DNA of 64,000 bases from an uncultured Chloroflexota bacterium (GCA_937974245.1 CALJKV010000103.1:62001-126000), one strand, 5' to 3'; counted from the stretch's first letter, positions 9,259 to 18,707 are shown. The notes: generated from the sequence alone by a model not told the origin. Program-made: numbers and translations.

Positions 9259-12200
9259 TCAGCCGATTTGCTTGACCCCAACCGTGAGTCGTTCGCCATC
9301 GAACTCAAACTCCTGGTGGAAGTAGCCATTATCCGGTTTTCCCGGCTGCACCGACTGGCTCAGGGTCTCCGCTGCGATGTAATCCACGAACTGCTGCACC
9401 GCCGCCCCCAGTCGTTCGCTGGCCGTGTAGACCATCTCGATTTTGTCCTCAATGTTGTAGTCAGCGTCGCGGCGCATAGTCTGGACACGGCGCACTACCT
9501 CGCGGGCGAGGCCCTCATTCACCAGGTCGCCAGTGAGTTTGATGTCGAGCGCGACCAGGTAATTGCCCTCTTCAGCCACTGCGAATCCCTCGGCAGGCTT
9601 CTTCTGCACTTCGACTTCTTCCGGCGTGACTTCAAATGTTTCGCCATTTAGTTCTAATGTGACAGTTTCGCCAGCCAGCAAGGTTTTTGCCCATTGGGTA
9701 ATTTCCGTCGCAGCGCCTTCCCGCAGCGCCTTTTGCACCAGAGGGAAATTCTTACCGAACTTCTTCCCCAGCAAACTCGGCAGCGGATTAAGTGCATAGC
9801 TTACCACATCGCCCGTGCCTGCCAACACCTCAACGGCCTTCACGTTAAGTTCGGCTTTCACCAGGTCGCTCAACTGGCGCACCGCTTCGGCTTCGGCGGC
9901 TTCCCGCGTGGCGAAGTAGGCGCAGGCCAGCGGTTGGCGGGTGCGGATCGTCACACTTTCGCGGGCGGCACGTCCAAGGCTGACCAACCGCTGTACGACA
10001 CGCATCTGCTCGATAGCCGTCTCGTTGACCATTGCCGGATTGTATTCCGGCCACAACGCGAGATGAACGCTGGGCGCAGTGTTCGTATCTAGATCGGCCA
10101 CTAGCGAGCGGTAAAGTGCCTCGCTCACAAAGGGCGCGGTTGGGGCGATGAGTTTAGCCACTGTCACGAGGCATTCGTACAGGGTAGCATACGCGCCGCG
10201 TTTCTCGTCGTCATTTTCGCCTTTCCAGAAGCGCCGCCGGCTCAGGCGGACGTACCAGTTGCTCAGGGTTTCGACAAAGGCCTGTACCGGACGAGTCGCG
10301 CCGGGCACATCATAGGCATCAAAGGATTCCGTCACGCTTTTAACCAGCGCGTGTAGTTCCGCCAGAACCCACTGGTCGAGCGGGTCGCGTTTCTCAATGG
10401 CAGGCTGTGCCTCGTTGGGATTCCAGTTATCAATGTTGGCGTAGGTTACAAAGAAACTGGCAGTATTCCAGAGCGTACTCCAGAATTTATTGATAACTTC
10501 GGTCACCAGATCAGCCGAGAAGCGGCGCGGTTCACCTGGGGGGCCGGATGTGTAGAGATACCAGCGGAAGGGGTCAGCACCCTGCACATTCAGGATGTCC
10601 CAGGGGTCAATGACGTTGCCCTTGCTCTTGGACATCTTCTGCCCGTCGGCATCCAGGATATGCCCCAGGCAAATCACGTTCTTGAAGGATGTCTGTTCAA
10701 AGACCATCGTACTGATCGAGTGTAATGTGTAGAACCAACCACGAGTCTGATCAACTGCCTCGCAGATGTAGTCTGCCGGGAACTGACCCTCAAACATTTC
10801 GTGATTGTAGTGTGGGTAGCCCCACTGCGCCACCGGCATCGCGCCGCTGTCGAACCACACATCAATGACTTCCGGCACACGGCGCATTGTACCGCCCGTG
10901 CCATTCGGGTTGGGGAAGGTGATATCGTCCACATAAGGGCGATGTAAGTCCAGGTCGGTGAGGTCGCGCCCGGTAAGCTGGCTGAGTTCTGCCACACTGC
11001 CTATACAGAGCATATCGCCATTCTGGTCGTCTACCCAGATGGGCAGCGGCGTTCCCCAGTAGCGTTCACGCCCCAGCGCCCAGTCTTTGAGTTCATCCAG
11101 CCAGTTGCCGAAACGCCCGTTGCGGATATGCCCCGGCACCCAATTGACGCCCTGGTTCTCCGAAATCATCTTGTCGCGGTAGGCGGTCGTGCGGATAAAC
11201 CATGAGTCACGAGCGAAGTAAAGCAGGGGCGTGTCGCAGCGCCAGCAGAACGGATAATTGTGCTGGTAAAGTTGGGATTTATACAGCAGACCGCGTTTTT
11301 GCAGGTCGTGGGTTATTTCCGGGTCGGCATCTTTGACCCAGACGCCGCGATAGTCGGTTACGGCGTCAACGAACGTCCCATCCGATGCGACAGTTTGCAG
11401 CACTGGCAGGCTGTACTTTTGTCCTACGGCCATGTCATCCACACCAAAGGCCGGGGCGATATGCACCAGGCCCGTGCCGTCTTCCGTGCTGACGAAATCG
11501 CCCGCCACGACGTAGGCGTAGTCCTGTTCTACCGGCAGGAAGGTGTAGAGTGGGTTATAGTGCTGGCCGAGCAGGTCTTTGCCTTTGAATCGCTTGATAA
11601 TCCGGTAGTTTTCCGGGTGGATCAGCACTTTTTCAAGCAGTTCGGCGGCAAGAATCAGGTTTTCCATGCCGTCGCCATCCTGCGCTGGACCTTCGACCTG
11701 GACATAATCAATGCTCTCGCCCACGGCCACCGCTACGTTCGCCGGGAGTGTCCAGGGGGTTGTTGTCCACACCAGGAAGTACACACCAGGCTGGTCACGC
11801 AGGGGGAAGCGCACGAAAATGCTGGGGTCTTCGACATCCTGATACCCCAGAGATACTTCATGACTGCTCAATGGCGTGCCACAGCGCCCGCAGTAGGGGA
11901 CGACTTTCAGCCCTTTGTAGAGAAGGTCTTTTTCCCACAGCTGGCGCAGCACCCACCAAATGCTTTCCACATAGTCGTTGGTAAAGGTGACATAAGCGTT
12001 ATCCAGGTCAGTCCAGTAGGCCATGCGCTCGGTGAAGCGTTCCCAGTCACCGATATTTCGCATGACGCTGGCGCGGCATTTTTCGTTGAAAGCCGCAATA
12101 CCGTATTCTTCGATCTGGTGCTTGTGGGTGAAGCCAAGTTCTTTTTCGATAGCGATTTCTACAGGCAGGCCGTGCGTATCCCAGCCACCTTTGCGGAGGG

Positions 12201-12435
12201 CATAGTAACCGCGCATGGTCTTATAGCGCGGGAAGATGTCCTTGAACGCCCGCGCCAGCACGTGGTGCACACCGGGGCGGCCATTGACAGTCGGTGGGCC
12301 TTCATAGGTCACATAGACCGGGCCACCTTCACGTTCCTGCATGGAGCGCTGGAAGATGCGGTTTTCGCGCCAGAAGTTGAGCTGGTCGCGTTCGAGTTTC
12401 TGAATATCTACTTTGGCGTTGATTGCCTTAAACAT
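9259..12435 (-). CDS. ileS: Isoleucyl-tRNA synthetase
   Basis: The enzyme charges tRNA-Ile. The 1058 residues show the class I signature in the form seen in the second IleS type (PPTVNGRPGVHHVLAR, HIGH motif as GVHH), a CP1 editing insertion, the KMSKS loop (GQKMSKSKGN), an anticodon-binding domain and a C-terminal extension. Cys pairs (CGRCGTP, CWRCDTP) are present. This type of IleS is common in Chloroflexota and Actinobacteria, and such enzymes are often less sensitive to mupirocin (family knowledge). ATG at 12435 is preferred to the upstream in-frame start at 12474, because GAGGG lies just before it. The 200-base leader has an isolated TTGACA at 12572-12577 (minus strand) but no convincing T-box. 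Confidence 0.96.
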   Translation of the reverse strand: MFKAINAKVDIQKLERDQLNFWRENRIFQRSMQEREGGPVYVTYEGPPTVNGRPGVHHVLARAFKDIFPRYKTMRGYYALRKGGWDTHGLPVEIAIEKELGFTHKHQIEEYGIAAFNEKCRASVMRNIGDWERFTERMAYWTDLDNAYVTFTNDYVESIWWVLRQLWEKDLLYKGLKVVPYCGRCGTPLSSHEVSLGYQDVEDPSIFVRFPLRDQPGVYFLVWTTTPWTLPANVAVAVGESIDYVQVEGPAQDGDGMENLILAAELLEKVLIHPENYRIIKRFKGKDLLGQHYNPLYTFLPVEQDYAYVVAGDFVSTEDGTGLVHIAPAFGVDDMAVGQKYSLPVLQTVASDGTFVDAVTDYRGVWVKDADPEITHDLQKRGLLYKSQLYQHNYPFCWRCDTPLLYFARDSWFIRTTAYRDKMISENQGVNWVPGHIRNGRFGNWLDELKDWALGRERYWGTPLPIWVDDQNGDMLCIGSVAELSQLTGRDLTDLDLHRPYVDDITFPNPNGTGGTMRRVPEVIDVWFDSGAMPVAQWGYPHYNHEMFEGQFPADYICEAVDQTRGWFYTLHSISTMVFEQTSFKNVICLGHILDADGQKMSKSKGNVIDPWDILNVQGADPFRWYLYTSGPPGEPRRFSADLVTEVINKFWSTLWNTASFFVTYANIDNWNPNEAQPAIEKRDPLDQWVLAELHALVKSVTESFDAYDVPGATRPVQAFVETLSNWYVRLSRRRFWKGENDDEKRGAYATLYECLVTVAKLIAPTAPFVSEALYRSLVADLDTNTAPSVHLALWPEYNPAMVNETAIEQMRVVQRLVSLGRAARESVTIRTRQPLACAYFATREAAEAEAVRQLSDLVKAELNVKAVEVLAGTGDVVSYALNPLPSLLGKKFGKNFPLVQKALREGAATEITQWAKTLLAGETVTLELNGETFEVTPEEVEVQKKPAEGFAVAEEGNYLVALDIKLTGDLVNEGLAREVVRRVQTMRRDADYNIEDKIEMVYTASERLGAAVQQFVDYIAAETLSQSVQPGKPDNGYFHQEFEFDGERLTVGVKQIG

Positions 12436-12641
12436 GAGTTTTCCCTCGTCTGTTATCTGCTGCCGAATACACAATATCCCGACTACACGCAGGTTATTCG
12501 TACCCGGTAGGCAATCAGCCGCAGTGTGAACACATCCCGCGTCCTCACCACGAAAGCACCTCCATGCGCTATGTCAACAAACCTGATATGGAAACGAATA
12601 GGGCAATTATGACGGAAAATTCAGGATTCGGGTAGGGGAAA

Positions 12642-13109
12642 TTACGATTCTGGTTGTGTAACCAGTGGCATCCCTGACCACAGCATTTCACGTTTAAGCT
12701 GGAGCTGGGCGGCGTGATTCTCTAAATCATTGGTTGTGATGATGACTTCCCAACGGAGTCCAAAGATTGAGTGTGGGGAAACACCACTGCATCGGGCGAT
12801 CTGGCCGATGCCGGATGCCGGGCAGTTGCCATCTGGGAATTCGCAGCTACCGCCTTGTTCCTGGTAGAACTGCGCGATATCACAGGCGGTCTGATGGGTG
12901 AGCAGCGTCCACTGGTCTACCCCGTAATCCAGGTTCTGGTGTGTGAGTTCAGTGGTATTCGGCGGTAATGGCGGCCCTGGCGGAAACGCGATGGCGGCAA
13001 GGATGCCAACTACCGGGCCGCCAATGACGACCAATACCACAAACGCAGCCGCCATAATGATGATCGGCCAGAAAGTGCGGCTGCGGGTGCGTGGTACTGC
13101 GGGCTGCAT
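12642..13109 (-). CDS. Unknown membrane-anchored protein
   Basis: About 155 residues, with one membrane segment near 15-45 (PIIIMAAAFVVLVVIGGPVV) and an outer domain holding four Cys residues (ACDIAQFY, GSCEFPDGNCP, ARCSG) that could form disulfides. I do not recognise the family. It resembles its upstream neighbour in size and architecture. The start is uncertain: ATG at 13109 follows the upstream stop by 16 bases, while an ATG at 13154 would overlap that gene by 29 bases. Confidence 0.6.
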   Translation of the reverse strand: MQPAVPRTRSRTFWPIIIMAAAFVVLVVIGGPVVGILAAIAFPPGPPLPPNTTELTHQNLDYGVDQWTLLTHQTACDIAQFYQEQGGSCEFPDGNCPASGIGQIARCSGVSPHSIFGLRWEVIITTNDLENHAAQLQLKREMLWSGMPLVTQPES

Positions 13110-13125
13110 TGATGCCTGCCCCGGT

Positions 13126-13623
13126 TTACTTCTGCCAGGTGTACTGGTGTTCAACCAGTGTCATGCCGGTATTTTCACCAACGCCAGGCTGGATCACGAT
13201 GAGTGTGAAGCGGGTAATGAAGAATCCAGAGTCATCAAACAAGCAGCGAATCTGATACGGCGCTACTCCTGCTTCGCCCCGATCATAGGCGGGATAATTG
13301 CCAGCTACGGGGTCGCGTTTACAAAGTCGGAACGCCAGATCAGCATCCATGCCGTAAAAATCATCCATTTTCTGCTGGTAGTAACTCTCAACGTCTTCGG
13401 CAGAGACGCCCGGAATTTGAAACAGATCACTGGTGGAAATGGACGACCATACCCGCGATCCCCACTCGACTGAATTGGGATAGGGGTCAATCCGCAAGGG
13501 CTGCTGGTGCTGTGAACGGTCCAGGAAGAAAGAAATGACACCGCCGACGATGACCAGAATCCCGATTATCCCGGCGATCAGGCCGGCTCGTACAATTGAA
13601 ATATTCCCATCACGGCCTAGCAT
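13126..13623 (-). CDS. Unknown membrane-anchored protein
   Basis: The 165-residue protein has one N-terminal membrane segment (about 12-34, GLIAGIIGILVIVGGVISFF) followed by a soluble domain of about 130 residues with two Cys (RLCKRD, IRCLFDD). No signal-peptide cleavage site is obvious, so it is probably an anchored extracellular domain. Family not recognised. It starts five bases after the upstream TPR gene stops, so it belongs to the same transcription unit. Confidence 0.65.
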   Translation of the reverse strand: MLGRDGNISIVRAGLIAGIIGILVIVGGVISFFLDRSQHQQPLRIDPYPNSVEWGSRVWSSISTSDLFQIPGVSAEDVESYYQQKMDDFYGMDADLAFRLCKRDPVAGNYPAYDRGEAGVAPYQIRCLFDDSGFFITRFTLIVIQPGVGENTGMTLVEHQYTWQK

Positions 13624-13628
13624 GTGGA

Positions 13629-14423
13629 CTACTCCTCAAGGAATGCTTGTATCTCGACAACATCGGCGGCTAATGCCTGACCATAGGGGGTGTTGTGAAA
13701 ACGGGCAGCGTTCTCCTGCCAGTAGGGCAACCCGTCACGAATGACATCCGGCGCTGGCGTGTCACCTTGTCCCAGTCGGTAACGCATATATACCGTAAGT
13801 AAAGCACGATGCGGCTCCAGCCCGGTTACTTCCAGTACGTCGAGATGGGTGGCGGCATCTTCCCATCCCCCTGATCGAAAATAAGCCTCCGCCAGATCAA
13901 CGTGTACTACCGGGGGGGCACCGGCTGCCAGTGCTTTCTGAATCGCTGCGATGGCTTCCGTATATTTGCCCATCATCATTAGTGTACGGCCAAATCCGTA
14001 GTGCGGGAAGTAGCCCAAGGGTCGTATCTGTACGGCTTTTGTTAAGACTTGTACGCTTTTGTCAAGGAGACCCAGCTGGCGATAGGTGTTGCCAAGCAGC
14101 GTCAGGGTTTGCGCGTCGGACTTGCCGGCGTCATCAACTGCTTCCAGGATACTACGTGCCGCGTCCATGTCTCCAGCCAGGTACTGGCGCTGCGCCTGGG
14201 TATAGGGTGTCACCATGCTGCGGTTGGCCCACATAATAATCACCTGGATGGCGATGAGCAGACCGAGGATACCAGCGAGTAACAGGGAGCGAGCATCCTG
14301 CGGGACAAGGAACAACACGATGATTGCCAGCGCCAGCAGCGCCAGCGCCATGAGGATAGCGACCTGCGCCGGGCGCTCCCAGGTGCGAAATCGGCTGAAG
14401 AAGTAGGCACTCAGGCGTCCCAT
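13629..14423 (-). CDS. Membrane TPR protein, third of three tandem paralogues
   Basis: 264 residues: two membrane segments (about 19-42 and 46-68) and then tetratricopeptide repeats (about 75-220) that should lie in the cytoplasm. TPR-like units are visible as DAQTLTLLGNTYRQLGLLDK and YFPHYGFGRTLMMMGKYTEA. The C-terminus has RDGLPYW followed by TPYGQALAADVVEIQ, a motif shared with the two upstream genes. TPR domains bind partner proteins; no enzyme domain is present. Eight bases separate it from the next upstream gene. Confidence 0.75.
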   Translation of the reverse strand: MGRLSAYFFSRFRTWERPAQVAILMALALLALAIIVLFLVPQDARSLLLAGILGLLIAIQVIIMWANRSMVTPYTQAQRQYLAGDMDAARSILEAVDDAGKSDAQTLTLLGNTYRQLGLLDKSVQVLTKAVQIRPLGYFPHYGFGRTLMMMGKYTEAIAAIQKALAAGAPPVVHVDLAEAYFRSGGWEDAATHLDVLEVTGLEPHRALLTVYMRYRLGQGDTPAPDVIRDGLPYWQENAARFHNTPYGQALAADVVEIQAFLEE

Positions 14424-14431
14424 GTGCTTCC

Positions 14432-15301
14432 TTATCCCAGATTGCCTGCATCGGCTTCGGCCAATGCTTGTTCAATAGCAGTGATTTCATAGTGAAGCGC
14501 CTGCCCGTAGGCCGTACCTTCCAGCGCCGCCAGCCCCGACTTCCAGACAGCCAACCCATCCCTGGCGCTCATCATCTTCGCAGTTGCTCGAACGGCATCT
14601 TTCGTCTGACCGCCCGATTGGTAATAGTGCAGCAGATGATAGTAGACGCGCACACCATACATGGCGGGCATCGGGTACTGCGCTGCTTTCTGGAACGATT
14701 CCATCGCCGCCGCGTTCTCCCCGGCGAATCGCTGTACAAAGCCGAGTTCCGCCCAGATGATGGGCTGTCCCGGTGCCAGGTCCGCCGCCTTTTTTAGCGC
14801 CCGCGCCGCTTCATCGTAAGTGGCTTGCAAACGGTAGCCGTTTGCCAATGTGATGTATGAACCGGGGTCATCGGGGAACAGGCTCACAGCCCTGTCAGCG
14901 GTGGCCTGAGCTTTGCCAAGCTGCCCGGCGTAGGCGTAGGCACTGGTGAGCAGCATCAGGACTTCCGCCGTCTCTTTGCCTTCATGAATAGAGCGTTCGA
15001 GCAGGGGGATCGCCTCACGGAAGCGGAACGCTTCGATCAGGCGATAGGCGTCGCCATAGCCCGACCCCTGATAGCGCGACTGACGTGCCAGCAGCCACCC
15101 CGCCAGCGCAAACCAGATAGCGAACATGGCTGTCGCCAGGCATAATCCACTCAGCGCGAGTTGAATAATGGGGGAAATGAAGGTGTCGCGCTGGAAGTTC
15201 CACCCGGCGAATACCTCTGTCACCAGACCGCCTATGAATACGACCATGCCTAATACTGCCATGCCCAACGAGCCATACAGCGCGATCTGTAAGCGTTTCA
15301 C
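14432..15301 (-). CDS. Membrane TPR protein, second of three tandem paralogues
   Basis: 289 residues with two membrane segments (about 5-30 and 45-72) and TPR-like helices from about 80 to 250 (AEVLMLLTSAYAYAGQLGKA, PGSYITLANGYRLQATYDEA). The C-terminus carries RDGLAVW and TAYGQALHYEITAIE, matching its neighbours. Translation starts at a GTG that overlaps the TGA stop of the upstream gene (GTGA), which implies translational coupling. Confidence 0.78.
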   Translation of the reverse strand: MKRLQIALYGSLGMAVLGMVVFIGGLVTEVFAGWNFQRDTFISPIIQLALSGLCLATAMFAIWFALAGWLLARQSRYQGSGYGDAYRLIEAFRFREAIPLLERSIHEGKETAEVLMLLTSAYAYAGQLGKAQATADRAVSLFPDDPGSYITLANGYRLQATYDEAARALKKAADLAPGQPIIWAELGFVQRFAGENAAAMESFQKAAQYPMPAMYGVRVYYHLLHYYQSGGQTKDAVRATAKMMSARDGLAVWKSGLAALEGTAYGQALHYEITAIEQALAEADAGNLG

Positions 15302-16305
15302 GGGTTTGCCTCACTCGCGGCCAGTTCCGCCAGGGTAATCTGGCCGTTGATGACCCCTTGAGCGGCTTCAATGTCCGCGCCCAGGGCAGTGCGCAGCGTA
15401 TCGGCTTGATCACTTTTCAGGAGTTTTTCCCATTCATCCAGGCCGTCCCGGTGGTGCTTGAGCAGGTCAAGCTGCTTGTGGGCGGCGGCGGTGTTCTCCA
15501 GGCGAGTGTAAGCCCGCACGAGGAAAAAGTGAATCAACGCGCGGTGACGCTCGTCTTTGATTTTCAGGTTGAGGGCATGTTCCAGGTATGTCACGACCTG
15601 TGCCGATTCGCCCAGGCGATCTTCAATCATACCCAGGTTGTAGTATGTCACCCAGTCATCGGGGGCGAGCTGTTTTGCTTGCTGCGCGGCTTCCAGCGCC
15701 GCTGGATAGTTGCGAGCTTGCAGGCAGACTTCAGCCAGCCCGTTGAAGGCCAGCGCTGAATCGGGGGAAATCTGGGTCATTTTCTGGTAATCACGTCGTG
15801 CCCGGTCTAATTTGCCCCATACCCGCAGAATTTCCGCCCGGAAACGGTAGTGGTTGGGATTGTCCGGCTGGATTTTAATCACCTTGTCCATGATCTTGAC
15901 GGCTTCTTCGTAGCGATTTTTGCGGAGGTGACGGATCGCATCGCGGTATTCCTGCGGCATCCGGCTCCGCGAGAGGAACAGCCCGGCAATGACCCAGCCA
16001 AGTGCGCCACCCACCAGGGGCAGTGCCCACTGCGGAACGATGAACAGCCCCAGGAACAGCGCGCCCAGCGCCGGGGCAAGAATGCCTAGCCAGCGCCCGC
16101 GTTCTTCCGGTTCCATCCGCCAGGCGAAGATCGTCACCGTGCCAACCACAAAGGCGACCACCAGCAGGGATTGTACCGGGCGTACCCAGTCATAGTCATT
16201 GACGATGACATTCAGTACCAGGCTGATGAACCCGGTGAGCGCCAGCCATACGACCAGAATGCGGGACCCGATGGGCCCGAGAAAGAATTGAATCCGTTTA
16301 ATCAT
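15298..16305 (-). CDS. Membrane TPR protein, first of three tandem paralogues
   Basis: 335 residues with four predicted N-terminal membrane segments (within about 12-112) and at least four TPR units (about 120-290), for example PDNPNHYRFRAEILRVWGKL and PDSALAFNGLAEVCLQARNY. The C-terminal RDGLDEWEKLL followed by LRTALGADIEAAQ is the counterpart of the motif in the two downstream genes. It starts four bases after the preceding gene and is probably in one long minus-strand unit. Role unknown; a membrane scaffold is the safest inference. Confidence 0.78.
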   Translation of the reverse strand: MIKRIQFFLGPIGSRILVVWLALTGFISLVLNVIVNDYDWVRPVQSLLVVAFVVGTVTIFAWRMEPEERGRWLGILAPALGALFLGLFIVPQWALPLVGGALGWVIAGLFLSRSRMPQEYRDAIRHLRKNRYEEAVKIMDKVIKIQPDNPNHYRFRAEILRVWGKLDRARRDYQKMTQISPDSALAFNGLAEVCLQARNYPAALEAAQQAKQLAPDDWVTYYNLGMIEDRLGESAQVVTYLEHALNLKIKDERHRALIHFFLVRAYTRLENTAAAHKQLDLLKHHRDGLDEWEKLLKSDQADTLRTALGADIEAAQGVINGQITLAELAASEANP

Positions 16306-16309
16306 TCCA

Positions 16310-17020
16310 TTACCTGTGTGCGTACTCGGTCAACGCGATCACCCGTTCCTGCCCGACTTCATCCAATTCGGTGCGGCGCATGAGGATGTCATGTTCATTA
16401 AGGCAAAACACCCCATTCAATGTCGGGTTACTCCCCGCCAGTGTGAAGCAACGCAAGGTAAATTGCCTGCCACCCAGGACGATGCTGACCGGGTCTATCG
16501 AGTAAACGGCGTGAACTTCGCTTATCGCCATATCATTATCTAGCTTCTCGGTCAGCGGCGAAAAGATGGGAGTAGGTGGGTCTTCTGTAATCAGCTGTTT
16601 CACCAGCGCTCCGGCAAACACATGCCCGGGCGGGTAGACCAGCGTCCCAGGAGCGAAGGCCATCTCTCGGTATTCCATATCGCCGCCATCAATTGCCGTG
16701 CCGATCAAAGCGCCATCCTCGCTGAAAGTGGTCGTCAGGCGAGCTTTATGAAACGGCTGTCCCGTCCTGTAAATCAGCTGGGTGTCAAAACGCTCAAAGC
16801 GGTTGTCATGCCCTGGCGTAGATAGAGCTTCGACCAGGATGGTCAGGCTACGTCCTTCGCAGGCGTCGTAATCCACGCGGAACAAGTGTGCGCCGTCCGG
16901 CAGTTGATGGATGCTCCACTGTTCAATTGTTCCAACCGTGCCGCCGTTTTCCCGGTGTTGGTAGATGCCACTGGCGACGAACTGCTCATGCGGTTTAACG
17001 GCATGGAGAACACGCATCAT
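16310..17020 (-). CDS. Conserved protein of unknown function
   Basis: 236 residues without membrane segments or a signal peptide. The sequence is rich in beta-strand-like stretches (HLFRVDYDACEG, ARLTTTFSEDGALIG), resembling proteins that bind lipids or small ligands, but I cannot assign a family. AGGAG eight bases before ATG 17020 supports the start; a second ATG follows directly. The gene starts three bases after alaX and so is translated from the same message. Confidence 0.6.
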   Translation of the reverse strand: MMRVLHAVKPHEQFVASGIYQHRENGGTVGTIEQWSIHQLPDGAHLFRVDYDACEGRSLTILVEALSTPGHDNRFERFDTQLIYRTGQPFHKARLTTTFSEDGALIGTAIDGGDMEYREMAFAPGTLVYPPGHVFAGALVKQLITEDPPTPIFSPLTEKLDNDMAISEVHAVYSIDPVSIVLGGRQFTLRCFTLAGSNPTLNGVFCLNEHDILMRRTELDEVGQERVIALTEYAHR

Positions 17021-17023
17021 GGT

Positions 17024-17746
17024 TTATGCTCCTGGCGCGGTTTCCAACTCAACGTAAATGCGCTTGTTGATGCCGCCCTTGCTCTTGTAATCGGTGATGC
17101 GGATATGCCCGACTTCACGGGTGTTGGCAACGTGTGTGCCGCCGTCCGCCTGCAAATCCAGCCCGATAATCTCGACGGTGCGGACTTCCCGGATCCCTTC
17201 CGGCAGCAGGTTGATCTTGGTGCGGATCAGGTCGGGAATCTGGAAGGCGTCGTCTCGTGGCAGGATGGCGACTCGCAGATCACGGGCCGCAGCAACCTCA
17301 ACATTGATGCGCTCCTCAATTTCGGCCACGAGTTCTTTTTGCATCCGCTCAAACTCAAAATCCATGCGCCCGTTGAGTGGTTCCATGTTGCCGCCGGTGA
17401 CACTCGCGCCGTAATCACGCCAGACGACGCCGCACAGAATGTGCATAGCGGTGTGCGTTCGCATCAGCATGTAGCGCCGCTCCCAGTCCAGGACGCCTTT
17501 TACTTCCGCACCTACTGCCGGGAGTTCATCCCCGGCCAGGACATGGATATTGCCGCGTCCGGCTTTGGTGACGGTGTAGGTCCTGGCGCCCACGATCAAC
17601 TGACCGGCGTCGTTGGGCTGGCCGCCACCACCAGGGTAGAAGGCTGTCCGGTCTAAGTAAACCCCGTGCTGCTCCGCGTCTACGCCGGTAACCGTGGCGC
17701 TGAATTCTTGTAAATAACTATCGGTCTGGTAAAGTAAGTCGGTCAT
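17024..17746 (-). CDS. alaX: Alanyl-tRNA editing protein AlaX
   Basis: AlaX is a free-standing relative of the AlaRS editing domain and removes wrongly attached Ser or Gly from tRNA-Ala. The 240-residue protein carries the N-terminal beta-barrel part (FYPGGGGQPND near 36-46) and the zinc site HTAMH (His98, His102). The second zinc motif, usually CGGTH, reads DGGTH at 201-205, so the Cys ligand is Asp; I believe this variant occurs in part of the AlaX family, but I cannot check that here. The start overlaps the stop of the upstream acetyltransferase (ATGA). Confidence 0.9.
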   Translation of the reverse strand: MTDLLYQTDSYLQEFSATVTGVDAEQHGVYLDRTAFYPGGGGQPNDAGQLIVGARTYTVTKAGRGNIHVLAGDELPAVGAEVKGVLDWERRYMLMRTHTAMHILCGVVWRDYGASVTGGNMEPLNGRMDFEFERMQKELVAEIEERINVEVAAARDLRVAILPRDDAFQIPDLIRTKINLLPEGIREVRTVEIIGLDLQADGGTHVANTREVGHIRITDYKSKGGINKRIYVELETAPGA

Positions 17747-18237
17747 TTTTGATCTTCCTCAATCATTGCACGCATGCGAATCATCACGGGACGTCCACCG
17801 ACGGCTTCCCAGAAGCGCTGACCGGATGCATTTTGAGCGGCGACATGCCAATCGTAGGCATCTACAGTGTGTTCACGGAACCAGACGATCAGTTCATCCA
17901 CCAACTGCCGCCCGATTCCCTGGCGGCGATAGTCTGCGGTAACGGCAATATCGGCAATGAAACCAACCGGCGCTTGCTCAAAGATGTCGGGTAATAAGTC
18001 CATGATGACACCCATCACATACCCGACAATCTGCCCATCGACTTTGGCCACCAGCACACGCGTAAAAGGGTCATTCATGCGCTGGATAATGCGGTCCGCG
18101 TACCGCTGACCGCCGTCGGGAGCGGGCAGCGGGAGGTTGGTATCGAGTGCCGTGTGATAGTCCACCAATTCCGCCCAGAGCTGCGCGATGATGGGCGCGT
18201 CGGCACGTTCTGCTGGGCGAATCATAATGTCAGCCAC
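17743..18237 (-). CDS. GNAT-family N-acetyltransferase
   Basis: 164 residues with the GNAT fold: the acetyl-CoA pyrophosphate-binding motif is seen as ADYRRQGIGRQLVDEL (about 105-120), preceded by IADIAVT. The acceptor could be an amine, amino acid, antibiotic or protein. It overlaps the next gene of its own family by 16 bases and is translationally coupled to alaX. Confidence 0.82.
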   Translation of the reverse strand: MADIMIRPAERADAPIIAQLWAELVDYHTALDTNLPLPAPDGGQRYADRIIQRMNDPFTRVLVAKVDGQIVGYVMGVIMDLLPDIFEQAPVGFIADIAVTADYRRQGIGRQLVDELIVWFREHTVDAYDWHVAAQNASGQRFWEAVGGRPVMIRMRAMIEEDQK

Positions 18238-18707
18238 AATATATCCATCCAGTCTGCTGCGCCAGATGCCCGCCAGAAAGCCTGCTCAATGGCAAAACGT
18301 TGCGGGACATGGACGATTATCTGCCGGATACCCTGCCCGGTGAGCCATTCGCGCACCGTGTCCAACAACAGTCGCCCAATTCCGCCCGGTTGCCCGTGTG
18401 CGTCCACCACAAGCTGGGTGACAACTCCCTGTTGTTCAGGCAGCAGCCCCGGCCAGCCGGGTTGGATGTGGACAACAGTGAATCCGCCCACCTGTTCATC
18501 GCGTATCGCCACAAAAATCATGGTATCAGGCGCATCCAACCAGTTCGTTGCAACCTGTATAAACCGGGATTGTGCGTCCGGCCGAGGCGTGAATCGCGCA
18601 TCCAGTTGTTGCAGCAGGATAACTTTTTCATACCACAGTGCCCCGATTTCCAGCAGGTCTGGTGAGGCAGCCGGGCGAATGATGACAGGCGGCATGGGTA
18701 TTTTCAC
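18222..18707 (-). CDS. GNAT-family N-acetyltransferase
   Basis: 161 residues. The CoA-binding region is VDAHGQPGGIGRLLLDTV (about 107-124), slightly divergent from the Q/R-x-x-G-x-G/A consensus. About half the alignable positions match its downstream neighbour in general pattern, suggesting an old duplication. GTG at 18707 and ATG at 18695 are both possible starts; neither has a strong ribosome site. First gene of the minus-strand alaX operon. Confidence 0.75.
   Translation of the reverse strand: MKIPMPPVIIRPAASPDLLEIGALWYEKVILLQQLDARFTPRPDAQSRFIQVATNWLDAPDTMIFVAIRDEQVGGFTVVHIQPGWPGLLPEQQGVVTQLVVDAHGQPGGIGRLLLDTVREWLTGQGIRQIIVHVPQRFAIEQAFWRASGAADWMDILWLTL

Noticed and set aside
12436..12641. 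Possible T-box leader of ileS
   Set aside because: A GTGGTGAGGACGCGGG stretch loosely recalls the T-box (contains TGGT), but the conserved ACCGCG part is missing, no specifier hairpin is evident, and a TTGACA lies just upstream, leaving too short a leader.
12630..12650. Third GTAGGGG REP-like element
   Set aside because: GTAGGGG occurs here but no inverted second arm follows.
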